Assembly (NCBI RefSeq): GCF_031458325.1
Contig: NZ_JAVDYG010000001.1
Span: 4,092,001 to 4,156,000 of the forward strand
Reading direction: 5' to 3'
DNA: 64,000 nucleotides
Source of the DNA: Nocardioides marmoribigeumensis
GTDB taxonomy: Bacteria; Actinomycetota; Actinomycetes; Propionibacteriales; Nocardioidaceae
A program made the position numbers and the translations under genes. The notes beneath the pieces were generated by a model. The model searched no databases. It saw only the letters and a list, made by a program, of their open reading frames with translations, and was not told where the DNA came from. Below are positions 44,775-54,775 of this stretch, piece after piece (the first letter of the stretch is position 1; each line of letters begins with the position of its first letter).

Positions 44775-47561
44775 TCACTCGGTCATCGAGGAGTAGGCCA
44801 CGACCCCGCGGCGCAGGGCGCCGACCGTCTCGCGGGCGGTGGCACGGAGCTCGGGCGTGGGGGCGGCGTCGGCCACCTGGCCGGCCAGGTCGAGCAGCTG
44901 CTTCATCCAGCGCACGAAGTCGCCCGCGGCGAGGTCGGTCTCGGTGAGCACCTCGTCGAGGTGGGCCCCCGCCGCCCAGCGTTGGGAAGCCCAGGCGAAG
45001 CCGAGGTCGGGCTCGCGCAGGAAGTCGACCCGATGGTCCTTCTCGGTGCGCGAGAGGCGCCCCCACAGGGTGATCATGGAGGCGATCACCTCGCGGACCT
45101 GGCCGTGGGGCGGGCGGGGCGAGCTCTGGTCGTCGGCCCGGCGCGACTCGTAGACCAGCACCGAGAGGGCGGCGGCGAGGTCGGGGGCGGACAGGCCGTC
45201 CCACAGGCCGGTGCGCAGGGACTCGGCGACGACGAGGTCGAGCTCGGTGTAGACGCGCATCAGCACCCGGCCGGCGTCGGTGACCTCGTGGTCGGTGGAG
45301 AGGTAGCCCAGCGAGGTGAGTACGTCGCAGATGCGGTCGAACTGCCGCGCGATCGTGTTGGTGCGCGACTCGATCCGGCGCCGCATCGTCTCGGTCTCGC
45401 GCGAGAGCTTGTGGTAGCGCTCGGCCCAGCGGGCGTGCGACTCGCGGTCCTCGCAGGCGTGGCAGGGGTGGGCGCGCAGCTCGGCCCGGATCCGCGAGAT
45501 CTCCTCCTCCGTCGCACCCCGGGTCGGGTCCGCGGCGGCGGCGCGCTTGCGGCGCTGGTTGGGTGAGCCCGGGTCGAGCGTCCTCGTGCGCTCCTTGAGC
45601 GCGTTGGCCAGGTCGTTGCGCGACTTGGCGTTGCGGCCGTTGAAGTTCCTCGGCACGCGCATGCGGTCCGCGGCGCGCACCGGCCGGTCGAAGTCGATCA
45701 TGCCCAGCCGCCGTGCCTGCTTGCCGACCGTCACGACGTAGGGGCGCGGGTCCTCCCGGTCGGCCCGTTGGCCGGGATCGACCACGACCGCCCAGCCGGA
45801 GAACTTGCCGGTGGGCACCTGGATCACGTCGCCGGGACGCAGCGCGTCGAGGGACTCCACCACCTCGTCGCGGCGGTCGCGCCGGCGCGACCGGGCGGCC
45901 TCCGCCTCGGTGTCGCTCAACCGGCGCCTCAGGGCGGCGTACTCCATGAAGTCGCCGAGGTGGCAGGTCGCGGCCTCGGCATAGCCGCTGAGCCCCTCCT
46001 CGGCCTTGCGGAGCTGCCGGGCGAGCCCGACGACCGCCTTGTCGGCCTGGAACTGCGCGAACGAGGACTCCAGCAGCTCGCGCGCGGTGGCGCGGCCGAA
46101 CTGGTGCACGAGGTTGACCGCCATGTTGTACGACGGCCGGAACGACGAGCGGAGCGGGTAGGTCCGCGTCGACGCGAGACCGGCGACCTGGCGGGGCTCG
46201 AGACCGGGTGCCCAGAGGACGACGCCGTGACCCTCGACGTCGATGCCGCGGCGGCCGGCGCGACCGGTGAGCTGGGTGTACTCCCCCGGCGAGATGTCGG
46301 CGTGGGTCTCGCCGTTCCACTTCACCAGCTTCTCGAGCACGACCGAGCGGGCGGGCATGTTGATGCCGAGCGCGAGGGTCTCGGTGGCGAACACGACGCG
46401 GCAGCGGCCGGCGGCGAACAGCTCCTCCACGCACTCCTTGAACCGAGGCAGCATGCCGGCGTGGTGGGCGGCGATGCCGCGGGTCAGCCCGTCGAGGAAG
46501 TCGTGGTAGCCCAGGACGGCGAGGTCCTCCTCGGGCAGGTCGGCGCAGCGCTCCTCGACGAAGCGGAAGATCTCGTCGCGCTCCTGGGGCGTGGTCAGGC
46601 GCAGGTTGGCGCTGAGGCACTGGGTGACCGCGGCGTCGCAGCCCACCCGGCTGAAGATGAAGTAGATCGCCGGCAGCAGCCCGTCGCGGTCGAGCCGGTC
46701 GACCACGTCGAAGCGTGAGGGCATCATCGCGCGACCGGGACGGCCGTTGCCCGCGTGGCGGGGCGTCTTGCCGCGACCCTTGGGCGTGCGGTGGTCGCGC
46801 ACCCGCCGGTGGACCAGGTCGTCGCGGGCGACGCGGGTCAGCTCGGGGTTGACCCGGGCCTCGGGGCCGGTGTCGCCGGACTCGTCGAACAGGTCGTACA
46901 TCCGTCGCCCGACCATCACGTGCTGGTAGAGCGGGACCGGCCGCGTCTCCTCGACGATCGTCGTGGTCGACCCGCGCACGGTGGCCAGCCAGTCGCCGAA
47001 CTCCTCGGCGTTGGAGACCGTCGCGCTCAGCGAGATCAGCGCCACCGACTCGGGCAGGTGGATGATCACCTCCTCCCACACCGCGCCCCGGGAGCGGTCG
47101 GCGAGGTAGTGCACCTCGTCCATCACCACGAACCCGAGGTCGAGCAGCGTGCGCGACCCGGCGTAGAGCATGTTGCGCAGCACCTCGGTGGTCATCACCA
47201 CGACCGGCGCCTCGCCGTTGACCGAGTTGTCGCCGGTCAGCAGGCCGACCTTGTCGGCGCCGTAGCGGCGCACCAGGTCGGCGTACTTCTGGTTGGACAG
47301 CGCCTTGATCGGCGTGGTGTAGAACGCCTTGCGTCCCTGCGAGAGCGCCAGGTGCACGGCGAACTCGCCGACCAGCGTCTTGCCCGACCCGGTCGGCGCC
47401 GCCACGAGGACGCCGTCGCCGTCCTCGACCGCCTCGCAGGCGCGGACCTGGAAGTCGTCGAGGGGGAAGTCGTAGAGCTCGCGGAAGTCCGCCAGCACCG
47501 GGTGGGGCTGCTCGCGGCGGAACCGCGCGTAGCGCTCGGCGTGCGACTCGGTCTCAGTCAT
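44775..47561 (-). CDS. helY: HelY-type DEAD/DEAH-box RNA helicase
   Basis: A 928-residue Ski2/Mtr4-like helicase. Walker A VLVAAPTGSGKTLVGEFAV (K61), the DEVH box in FVVMDEVHYLADRSRGA, motif III LSATVSNAEEFG, and motif VI LTGRAGRRGIDVEGHGVVLW are all present, followed by a DSHCT C-terminal region (FVRWMKQLLDLAGQVAD). HelY unwinds structured nucleic acid and is expected in RNA processing. In mycobacteria helY lies next to the tatA-tatC block, as here, although an IPT gene and a lipid kinase gene separate them. Its start overlaps the lipid-kinase stop by 8 bases. Confidence 0.92.
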   Translation of the reverse strand: MTETESHAERYARFRREQPHPVLADFRELYDFPLDDFQVRACEAVEDGDGVLVAAPTGSGKTLVGEFAVHLALSQGRKAFYTTPIKALSNQKYADLVRRYGADKVGLLTGDNSVNGEAPVVVMTTEVLRNMLYAGSRTLLDLGFVVMDEVHYLADRSRGAVWEEVIIHLPESVALISLSATVSNAEEFGDWLATVRGSTTTIVEETRPVPLYQHVMVGRRMYDLFDESGDTGPEARVNPELTRVARDDLVHRRVRDHRTPKGRGKTPRHAGNGRPGRAMMPSRFDVVDRLDRDGLLPAIYFIFSRVGCDAAVTQCLSANLRLTTPQERDEIFRFVEERCADLPEEDLAVLGYHDFLDGLTRGIAAHHAGMLPRFKECVEELFAAGRCRVVFATETLALGINMPARSVVLEKLVKWNGETHADISPGEYTQLTGRAGRRGIDVEGHGVVLWAPGLEPRQVAGLASTRTYPLRSSFRPSYNMAVNLVHQFGRATARELLESSFAQFQADKAVVGLARQLRKAEEGLSGYAEAATCHLGDFMEYAALRRRLSDTEAEAARSRRRDRRDEVVESLDALRPGDVIQVPTGKFSGWAVVVDPGQRADREDPRPYVVTVGKQARRLGMIDFDRPVRAADRMRVPRNFNGRNAKSRNDLANALKERTRTLDPGSPNQRRKRAAAADPTRGATEEEISRIRAELRAHPCHACEDRESHARWAERYHKLSRETETMRRRIESRTNTIARQFDRICDVLTSLGYLSTDHEVTDAGRVLMRVYTELDLVVAESLRTGLWDGLSAPDLAAALSVLVYESRRADDQSSPRPPHGQVREVIASMITLWGRLSRTEKDHRVDFLREPDLGFAWASQRWAAGAHLDEVLTETDLAAGDFVRWMKQLLDLAGQVADAAPTPELRATARETVGALRRGVVAYSSMTE

Positions 47562-48456
47562 GCTCAGCCCCTACCCAGTCGTGCCCGACGAGGACCTTCA
47601 GCGCCGCCGGCTCGGCGGTCACGGTCAGCGGCAGCGGGCCCAGGCGCTCGCCGTCGGCGTACGCCGTGATGCCGGCCGCGGCGATGCTCACCGTGTGCAC
47701 CCGGTGGTGCTCGAACGCCGGGTGGTCGCGGTGGGTGGCGTTGAACAGCGTGGGGTAGGTCCGCACCAGGTCGGGCTTGGAGATCGGGTGGAAGAACACC
47801 ACGTCGAGCAGGCCGTCGGTGACCGAGGCACCCTCGGTGATCCGCAGCCCGCCGCCGAACGACGGGCCGTTGCCCACCGCGACCATCATCGCCCTGACCC
47901 GGCGGACGTCGCCGTCGAGGTCGAGGGTGTAGTCGATCGGGCGGAACACCCGCAGCTCGGCGAGCGTGGCGAGGTTGTAGCGCATCTGGCCCCGCGGCCA
48001 CCGCATCGCGTTGGCCCGCTCGTTGACGATCGCGTCGAAGCCCGCCGACAGCACGCACAGGAAGCGCCGGCCGCCCGTCCGGGCGAGGTCGATCGTGCGC
48101 ACCCGGCTGGCGACCACGACGTCGGCGGCCCGTTGCGGGTCGGTGCGCGGCACCCCGAGCATGCGGGCGGCGTCGTTGCCGGTGCCGGCCGGGACGACGC
48201 CCAGGGCGGTGTCGCTGTGCGCCAGCGCCTGGACCGCGAGGTGGACGAGACCGTCACCGCCCACGACGACCAGGGACTCCACCCCGTCGGCGACCGCCTG
48301 CCGCGCCAGGTCCTCGGTCTCGGAGGCGTCGCGGCCCTCGACCTGCCGGACGTGGAAGCCGGCCTCGGTCAGCCGGGGCACGACGATCGCCGCCGTGCGG
48401 CGCGCCGTCCCCCTGCCCGAGACCGGGTTGGTCAGGAGGACGATCTCGCGGGCCAC
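47554..48456 (-). CDS. Diacylglycerol/sphingosine-kinase-like lipid kinase (DagK)
   Basis: The 300-residue protein has the family signature: LLTNPVSGRGTARR, VVVGGDGLVHLAVQALAHSD (GGDG), and GVVPAGTGNDAARMLG (P-x-G-T-x-N-D). The C-terminal barrel (ELRVFRPIDYTLDLDGDV, then GNGPSFGGG) follows. It phosphorylates diacylglycerol or a related lipid with ATP, feeding phospholipid turnover. The stop overlaps the helY start region by 8 bases, so the two are coupled. The ATG lies at 48454-48456. The gene is in the minus-strand core block but is next to the plus-strand IPT gene. Confidence 0.88.
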   Translation of the reverse strand: MAREIVLLTNPVSGRGTARRTAAIVVPRLTEAGFHVRQVEGRDASETEDLARQAVADGVESLVVVGGDGLVHLAVQALAHSDTALGVVPAGTGNDAARMLGVPRTDPQRAADVVVASRVRTIDLARTGGRRFLCVLSAGFDAIVNERANAMRWPRGQMRYNLATLAELRVFRPIDYTLDLDGDVRRVRAMMVAVGNGPSFGGGLRITEGASVTDGLLDVVFFHPISKPDLVRTYPTLFNATHRDHPAFEHHRVHTVSIAAAGITAYADGERLGPLPLTVTAEPAALKVLVGHDWVGAEHD

Positions 48457-48598
48457 GACCTCAGCCTAGGAGAGCCGGGCACACCGGCGCGCGCGACGCC
48501 TCGGGAGGACCTACGTCCCGCAGATCGAGGACCTCGGCGGGCCGACATCACTCTCAAGGGGGACGCCCCCACCCGAGGCGCGTCCCTAGCGTCCTCCC

Positions 48599-51500
48599 AT
48601 GCGTCGCTCGGGAATGCTCTCCGCCCTCGTCCTGCTCCTCGGCCTCGGCCTGGTGGTGGGGCCCGGGTCACGCACGGCGCAGGCGCTCTCCTCGGCCAAC
48701 GTGGCCCTCATCGTGTCGATCACCGGGGTCCAGGTCGGCAACCCGATGACCACCGAGTCGTGCGGGATGGACGGCACCTCCCAGGTGATCCCGGTGACCA
48801 TCCAGGCCGACTTCTTCCCGGCCCGGCCCGACGTCGACGTGGTGGGGCCCTACGCGACCGTGACCTGGGACGGCGGGTTCGGCAGCTTCGACGACCACTA
48901 CCCCGACGACAGCAAGCACCAGGTCTTCCACGTCCTGGTCCGGCCCTCCGACAACGACTGGCACGGCCAGGGCACCTACTCCTTCCGCGCCACGGTCCAG
49001 GACGTCGGGATCGGCATGGGCTCGGACTCGGTCGTCGTCGACGCCGACCTGTCGGAGATGTCACCCCTGGCGTGGCCGCGCGAGGTCAAGTGCCCGATGG
49101 GCGCCAAGCCGGTGGACCCGAGCTCCTACCTCAAGAGCGTCGGGCTGGCCGCCGGCAAGATCGTCTGCGAGTTCTGCACCAGCGCGCTCGAGCTGCTCGA
49201 CCAGGTCAACGGGTACGGCGAGATGTCCGGCAACCTGCTCCGTCGCGGGGTGCTCGAGGACCCGCCGGACCCGGCCTTCCGCACGATCCCCACCCCGGCG
49301 ACTCCACCGGTCCTCCCCGTCCCGGACGGGCTCACCTCCGAGCAGTCCACCGCCGCCCTCGCGCTCGAGGCGACCTACGCGTCGTACGTCGCCGACCTGC
49401 GGGGGCTGGTCGACGCCGGCAACCGCGCCTGGGGGGCGGCCAACGCGGGCAGCCGGACGTGGTACCTCGCGCAGCGGCAGGCGCTGGCCCGGTTCGCCTC
49501 CGCAGCCGCCGCCGACGCCCGCTCCCTCGCCACCCGGCACGCGGCGCTGGCCGCGACGTTCACCGGGGCCTCGGCGCTCCCGACCCACACCGTCACCCGC
49601 GCCGACGTCGACGGGGTGCTCGGCGAGCTCAGCCGGACCCACCTCCCGCCCGCCGGTGAGCGCGCGGTGCTCACCGCGCTCGGGGCGACCGAGGCCGACC
49701 AGCGCGAGATCGCCCTGATGCTCCAGCAGGGCTACCCCGAGCGTGTCCTCGGCAAGGTCACCGGGGCACAGCTGTTCACGACCACGCCCGACCTCGCCGC
49801 GATCTCCTCCGGCCTGCTCTCGCTCTCGCAGTGGGCGCGCGCCACGAAGGACGTCGCTCCGCCCGTCGTGACCGGTCTCAGCACGCACCGGGCGCCGAGC
49901 GGTGGCGCGCGCTGGATCGCGGTCACCGGCACCAACCTCGCGAGCGTCACCGGGCTGTCGTTCGGCGCCTCGACGCCGACCACCGGGCAGGGTCGCGACC
50001 TGAGCTGCTCCGAGACCCGGTGCGACGCCGTCGTGCCCGCCGGGCACGGCACGGTCCACGTGAGCGCGTTCGGCCCCGGCGGACCGTCCGCCCGCACCGA
50101 CGCCGACCTGCTCACCTACGTCACCCCGGTCGCACCCCAGGTCACCCGGGTCTTCCCGTCCAGCGGTCCGCTTCTCGGCGGGACGCAGGTGAGCATCTGG
50201 GGCACCGGCCTCTCGGACAGCCTGGTGCGCTTCGGTCCACAGCTCGCCCTCGACTGGACCTGCAGCGACACCCGCTGCACCGCGCGGGCCCCGCAGAGCG
50301 AGCACGACGGCCGCGTCGACGTCCGCGTGTCCACCGACGCGGGCACCTCGCCCGCGGTCGCCGACGACGGCTTCACCTACCTCGCCGGGGAGCCGCCCCC
50401 GCCGCCCGCACCCACGGTGTCCGGCCTGTCGGCCACCCACGGCAGCCGGTCCGGCGGGGACCGGGTCACGGTCACCGGCACCGGGTTCACCGGGGCCACC
50501 GACGTCCTGTTCGGCACCAGCGCCGGCACGGACGTCGAGGTCGTCGACGCCACGCACCTGCAGGTCACCACCCCGGACCACGCCCCCGGGCAGGTCCACG
50601 TGAGCGTGTCGGGACCGGGCGGGTCCTCGGCGGCCGTCGCCGCCGACCGCTTCACCTTCGACAGCCTCGTGCCCAGCATCACCGCGCTCAGCGCGGCGTC
50701 CGGCCCGTCGACCGGCGGCAACACCCTCACCGTGACCGGCAAGGCGCTCAACCAGGGCATGGTCGTCCTCGACGACGGGGCGCCGGCCGAGGGCACGTGC
50801 ACGGCCACGGCCTGCGTGGTGACGATGCCGCCCCACGCCGAGGACGACGTCGACGTCACCGTCGAGACGGCCAGCGGGGTGTCGGTCATCTCCACGGCCA
50901 CGCGCTACCACTACGCCCTCGCCTCGGCCCCGCTCGTGCGCTCCCTCACGCCCGACACCGGGTCGACGGCGGGTGGGGACACCCTCGCGGTCACCGGGCT
51001 CCGGCTCGACGGTGGCCAGGTGACCGTCGGGGGCGCCGACGCCGACCCCGTCTCGGGCCTCGGCTGCGAGCCGACGCTGTGCGTGGTCACCGTCCCGCCG
51101 GGCTCGGCCGGTGACCGCTCGGTGGTGGTGACCCGCGTCGACGGGACCCGGTCGGCGGCGTCCGCCGCGGCGACGTACTCCTACGTCCGGCCGGGTGCGC
51201 CCCGGGTCACCTCGGTCTCCCCCGCCACCGGCTGGGTCCACGGGCTCGACACCGTCAACGTGTACGGCGACAACCTGCTCGGCGGGACCGTGCGGTTCGG
51301 TGGGGCCGAGGCCCATGGCTGGACGGGCGTGGACTGCACCCAGTCGGTGTGCACGGTCGCGCCGGCCTGGCGCGACACGACCGGCTCGGTCGACGTCACC
51401 GTCCGCACCCCGGGCGGCACCTCCCCGGTGACCGCGGCCGGTCGCTTCACCTACGTCAGGCCGACCGTCACGGCCGTGACCCCGAGCAAGGGCTGGACCA

Positions 51501-54500
51501 TCGGGGGCACGACGGTCACCGTGACCGGCTCGCACCTGCGGGGGGCCGACCTGTCCTTCGACGGCGTGCCGGGCACCCAGGTGGCCTGCGAAGAGACCTC
51601 CTGCACCGCCGTGGCGCCGGCCGGGGCCGCGGGCCCGGTGCACGTCGTCGCGACGGCGAACGACGGCATGGTCGAGTCCGTGCCCTCCTCGGCCGACGTG
51701 TTCACCTACCAGCAGCTGCCCGTGCCGACGGTCTCGTCGGTCTCGCCCAACCGCGGCTCGGACGCCGGCGGCGACACCATCGTGGTCACCGGGACCGACC
51801 TCGACGCGGGCATCGTGCGCATCGACGGCGACCAGCTGCAGGGGACCTGCTTGCCGACGCGCTGCGAGGTGGTCACCCTGTGGCACGCCGACGGCGCCGC
51901 GCCGCTGACCGTGACCACCGACGGCGGCACCTCGGCGCCGCGGACCTACACCTTCGCCACGCCCGCCGTCCCGACGGTCACCGGCGTCACCCCCAGCGGC
52001 GGCCGCGCCGGGGGCGGTGACGTGGTGACGGTCACCGGCAGCGACCTGACCAACGGCTCGGTCACCTTCGGGGGCACCGACGGGCTGGTGGCCGGCTGCA
52101 CCTTCACCTCCTGCCGCGTGACCGTCCCGGCCCACGCGCCGGGCGCCGTGCACGTCCAGGTCACCACGCCGGCCGGCACCTCGGCGACGTCCACCGCCGA
52201 CCGGTTCACCTATGCCACGCCTCCCACGCCGGTCGTCACCGCCCTCTCCCCGCGCAGCGGCCCGCGCTCCGGCGGGAGCGCCGTGCGCCTCACCGGCACC
52301 GACCTCGACGGCGCGACGGTCGACTTCGGCGGGGTCCCCGCAGCGGCCCAGCAGTGCACCCGGACGTGGTGCGAGGCCACGGCGCCCCCCGGCACCCCGT
52401 CCACCGTCCACGTCCGCGCCACGACGTACGGCGGCACCTCGGCCGCCACGGCCGCCGACACCTTCACCTGGAGCCCAGTGCAGGTCGACCGGGTCCCGAT
52501 CGAGGGCCTGTCCGACGGGGCCGCCGCCGGTGGCGGGCACCTCGTGGCCGCACCCGACGGCTCGGTCGACTTCGTGATGCCCCAGCAGGACGCGGTCGGG
52601 CACGTCACCGCGGGCGGCACCACGACGTCGTACGCCGTCCCGGACGCGAGCTCGCTGCCGGTCTCGGTGACCCGGACCGCCGACGGGACGGTCTGGTACA
52701 CCGAGCAGACGCCCAACGTCGTCGTCGAGCACCGGACCGACGGCACGGAGGTGCGCCACGACCTGCCCGGCCAGCACGAGGACGTGCGCGACCTCGTCGC
52801 AGGCCCGGACGGCCGCGTGTGGTTCGCACTCGCCGCCTCCGACGCCATCGGGGCGATCGACCCGGCGACCGGCAGGGTCGAGGTGCACGCCCTCCCGACC
52901 GTGGCGGCGTTCCCGGTCAACCTCACCGTCGGTCCCGACGACCGGATCTGGTTCACCGAGGGGCACGCCGGCCGGGTCGGGGCCATCACCACCGACGGCG
53001 AGGTCTCGGAGTACGCCCTGCCCTCGGGCAACAGCTCGCCCTGGGACATCACGACCGGGCCCGACGGGAGGCTGTGGTTCACCGAGTCCGGCGGTCACGC
53101 GCTGGGCGCGGTCACGACCGGCGGCGCGGTGACGGAGTACCCCGTCGCCGGGCTCGGCGGCTCGCCGTACGCCCTGACCTCCGGCGCCGACGGACGCGTG
53201 TGGTTCACCCGGGCGGCGATGGAGCAGGTCTCGGCGATGGATCCCGCGACCGGCACGGTCACCGACCACCCCCTGCCGCCCGACCCCGGCGGGGTGGTCG
53301 CGCACGGCGACGAGCCCCGCTACCTCACCACCGCGACCGACGGGAGCATCTGGGCCACCGAGCTCAACGGCAACGACCTCGTCCACGTCACCGGGACGAC
53401 GACCGGGGTGACGCCCGCGGTCACCGCGCTGAGCCCGGCCTGGGCCGCGCCGGGCGCGACCGTCACCGTCACCGGCGCCCACCTCCAGGGAGCGACCGCG
53501 GTCAGCTTCGGCGGCACGCCGGCGACCGGCCTCCAGCAGGTCGACGCCGCCCACGTGCGCGTCGTGGTGCCGGCCGGCTCGGGCACGCCGACCGTCACGG
53601 TGACGACCCCCGCCGGGACCACGGCCGCCGCACCCGCGGCGGTGTTCCACTACGGCACCCGGCCCCCGGAGACCCCCGTCGTCGAGACCCTGTCACCGCC
53701 GTCGGGCCCGGGCGGCACCGTCGTGGAGCTCACCGGCCGCCACCTGACGGGCGCGACCGTCCGGGTGGGCGGCGTGGCCGCCACCGCCACGACGTGCCTC
53801 GCCACCCGGTGCACCGCCACGGTCCCGGCGGGGTCGGGCACCGACCCGGTCACGGTCACGACCCCGGGCGGACAGGCGACCGCGTCGCAGAGGTTCACCT
53901 ACGACACGTCCCCGCCCGCCCGTCCCGCCGTGAGCAGGATCAGCCCCACCAGCGGCACCACCACGGGGGGCACCAAGGTCACGGTCACCGGCACCGGCCT
54001 CGCCGGCGGTCGGGTGCAGATCGGCCTGCGTCAGGTCGACGCGACCTGCTCGGCCACGACCTGCACCTTCACCACGCCCGTCTCGGGCACGGGGCCGGTG
54101 CACGTCCGGGTCACCGGCGACGGGGGCACCAGCCTCCGCTCCTCCGCCGACGTGTTCACCTTCGCCGCTCCGGTGACCCCGGTGACCCTCGCGCTCACCT
54201 CGGCGCCGAGCGTCGTCACCGCGGGTGGCACGGGCACGGTCAAGGGCACGCTCACCACCACCTCCGGGGCCCGTCCGGTCGCCGGCACCCGGGTCTGGCT
54301 GCAGACCCGCACGCCGGGCACGAGCACCTGGAAGGACACGGTGTCGGCGCTCACCACCTCCACCGGCACGGTCGCGCTGGCCCTCAAACCGGTCCGCACC
54401 CTCGAGGTCCAGCTGCGCACCGGCGCCGTCGACGGGCACACCGCCGCGACCTCCGGCCGTCGTACGGTCGGGTGCCGGGCGGTGGTCACGGCCACCTTCT

Positions 54501-54763
54501 CGGCCACGACGATCACGAAGGGCTCCTCGAGCCGCCTGAGCGGCAAGGTCACTCCGTCGTACGCCGGCCACCAGGTGTTCCTGCAGCGCCGCACCAGCTC
54601 CGGCTGGACCACGGTGACCTCGCGGACCCTGAGCTCGACCAGCGGCTACACGTTCACGATCAAGCCGACGACGAGGGGCACGTTCACCTACCGGGTCCGG
54701 CTGCCCAAGGACACGAGATTCTGGCAGTCGCTGAGCCGCGAGCGGAGCCTCAAGGTGACCTGA
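48599..54763 (+). CDS. Giant exported IPT/TIG-repeat and beta-propeller protein
   Basis: The 2054-residue product has a Sec signal peptide (residues 1-29, cleavage after AQA). It contains an N-terminal domain of unknown type (about 30-420), ten IPT/TIG immunoglobulin-like repeats (about 420-1290), a seven-bladed Vgb-like propeller (about 1295-1600; repeat core GPDGRVWF) and three more IPT repeats (about 1605-1865). Two Ig-like domains close it. Eleven of the 13 IPT repeats carry a CX4C pair (for example CSETRC, CSDTRC, CTATAC). I see no sortase LPXTG, SLH or lipobox anchor. The role may be adhesion or glycan binding. It is on the plus strand inside an otherwise minus-strand core block. Confidence 0.8.
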   Translation: MRRSGMLSALVLLLGLGLVVGPGSRTAQALSSANVALIVSITGVQVGNPMTTESCGMDGTSQVIPVTIQADFFPARPDVDVVGPYATVTWDGGFGSFDDHYPDDSKHQVFHVLVRPSDNDWHGQGTYSFRATVQDVGIGMGSDSVVVDADLSEMSPLAWPREVKCPMGAKPVDPSSYLKSVGLAAGKIVCEFCTSALELLDQVNGYGEMSGNLLRRGVLEDPPDPAFRTIPTPATPPVLPVPDGLTSEQSTAALALEATYASYVADLRGLVDAGNRAWGAANAGSRTWYLAQRQALARFASAAAADARSLATRHAALAATFTGASALPTHTVTRADVDGVLGELSRTHLPPAGERAVLTALGATEADQREIALMLQQGYPERVLGKVTGAQLFTTTPDLAAISSGLLSLSQWARATKDVAPPVVTGLSTHRAPSGGARWIAVTGTNLASVTGLSFGASTPTTGQGRDLSCSETRCDAVVPAGHGTVHVSAFGPGGPSARTDADLLTYVTPVAPQVTRVFPSSGPLLGGTQVSIWGTGLSDSLVRFGPQLALDWTCSDTRCTARAPQSEHDGRVDVRVSTDAGTSPAVADDGFTYLAGEPPPPPAPTVSGLSATHGSRSGGDRVTVTGTGFTGATDVLFGTSAGTDVEVVDATHLQVTTPDHAPGQVHVSVSGPGGSSAAVAADRFTFDSLVPSITALSAASGPSTGGNTLTVTGKALNQGMVVLDDGAPAEGTCTATACVVTMPPHAEDDVDVTVETASGVSVISTATRYHYALASAPLVRSLTPDTGSTAGGDTLAVTGLRLDGGQVTVGGADADPVSGLGCEPTLCVVTVPPGSAGDRSVVVTRVDGTRSAASAAATYSYVRPGAPRVTSVSPATGWVHGLDTVNVYGDNLLGGTVRFGGAEAHGWTGVDCTQSVCTVAPAWRDTTGSVDVTVRTPGGTSPVTAAGRFTYVRPTVTAVTPSKGWTIGGTTVTVTGSHLRGADLSFDGVPGTQVACEETSCTAVAPAGAAGPVHVVATANDGMVESVPSSADVFTYQQLPVPTVSSVSPNRGSDAGGDTIVVTGTDLDAGIVRIDGDQLQGTCLPTRCEVVTLWHADGAAPLTVTTDGGTSAPRTYTFATPAVPTVTGVTPSGGRAGGGDVVTVTGSDLTNGSVTFGGTDGLVAGCTFTSCRVTVPAHAPGAVHVQVTTPAGTSATSTADRFTYATPPTPVVTALSPRSGPRSGGSAVRLTGTDLDGATVDFGGVPAAAQQCTRTWCEATAPPGTPSTVHVRATTYGGTSAATAADTFTWSPVQVDRVPIEGLSDGAAAGGGHLVAAPDGSVDFVMPQQDAVGHVTAGGTTTSYAVPDASSLPVSVTRTADGTVWYTEQTPNVVVEHRTDGTEVRHDLPGQHEDVRDLVAGPDGRVWFALAASDAIGAIDPATGRVEVHALPTVAAFPVNLTVGPDDRIWFTEGHAGRVGAITTDGEVSEYALPSGNSSPWDITTGPDGRLWFTESGGHALGAVTTGGAVTEYPVAGLGGSPYALTSGADGRVWFTRAAMEQVSAMDPATGTVTDHPLPPDPGGVVAHGDEPRYLTTATDGSIWATELNGNDLVHVTGTTTGVTPAVTALSPAWAAPGATVTVTGAHLQGATAVSFGGTPATGLQQVDAAHVRVVVPAGSGTPTVTVTTPAGTTAAAPAAVFHYGTRPPETPVVETLSPPSGPGGTVVELTGRHLTGATVRVGGVAATATTCLATRCTATVPAGSGTDPVTVTTPGGQATASQRFTYDTSPPARPAVSRISPTSGTTTGGTKVTVTGTGLAGGRVQIGLRQVDATCSATTCTFTTPVSGTGPVHVRVTGDGGTSLRSSADVFTFAAPVTPVTLALTSAPSVVTAGGTGTVKGTLTTTSGARPVAGTRVWLQTRTPGTSTWKDTVSALTTSTGTVALALKPVRTLEVQLRTGAVDGHTAATSGRRTVGCRAVVTATFSATTITKGSSSRLSGKVTPSYAGHQVFLQRRTSSGWTTVTSRTLSSTSGYTFTIKPTTRGTFTYRVRLPKDTRFWQSLSRERSLKVT

Positions 54764-54775
54764 GCCGCGGCCCGT

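Noticed and set aside
52480-53405. Virginiamycin B lyase (antibiotic resistance) activity for the propeller
   Set aside because: The seven-bladed repeat resembles Vgb, but I could not confirm the catalytic residues, and the domain is embedded in a giant exported repeat protein, so enzymatic resistance is not supported.
49061-53650. Open minus-strand frame of 1529 codons opposite the IPT gene
   Set aside because: It is Arg/Gly/Ala/His-rich, repetitive in step with the IPT repeats, and has no domain. It is an antisense shadow.
49858-54100. CRISPR-like or other direct nucleotide repeats in the IPT gene
   Set aside because: The periodicity comes from protein domains of about 85 residues. There are no short identical DNA repeats and spacers, and no cas genes are present.
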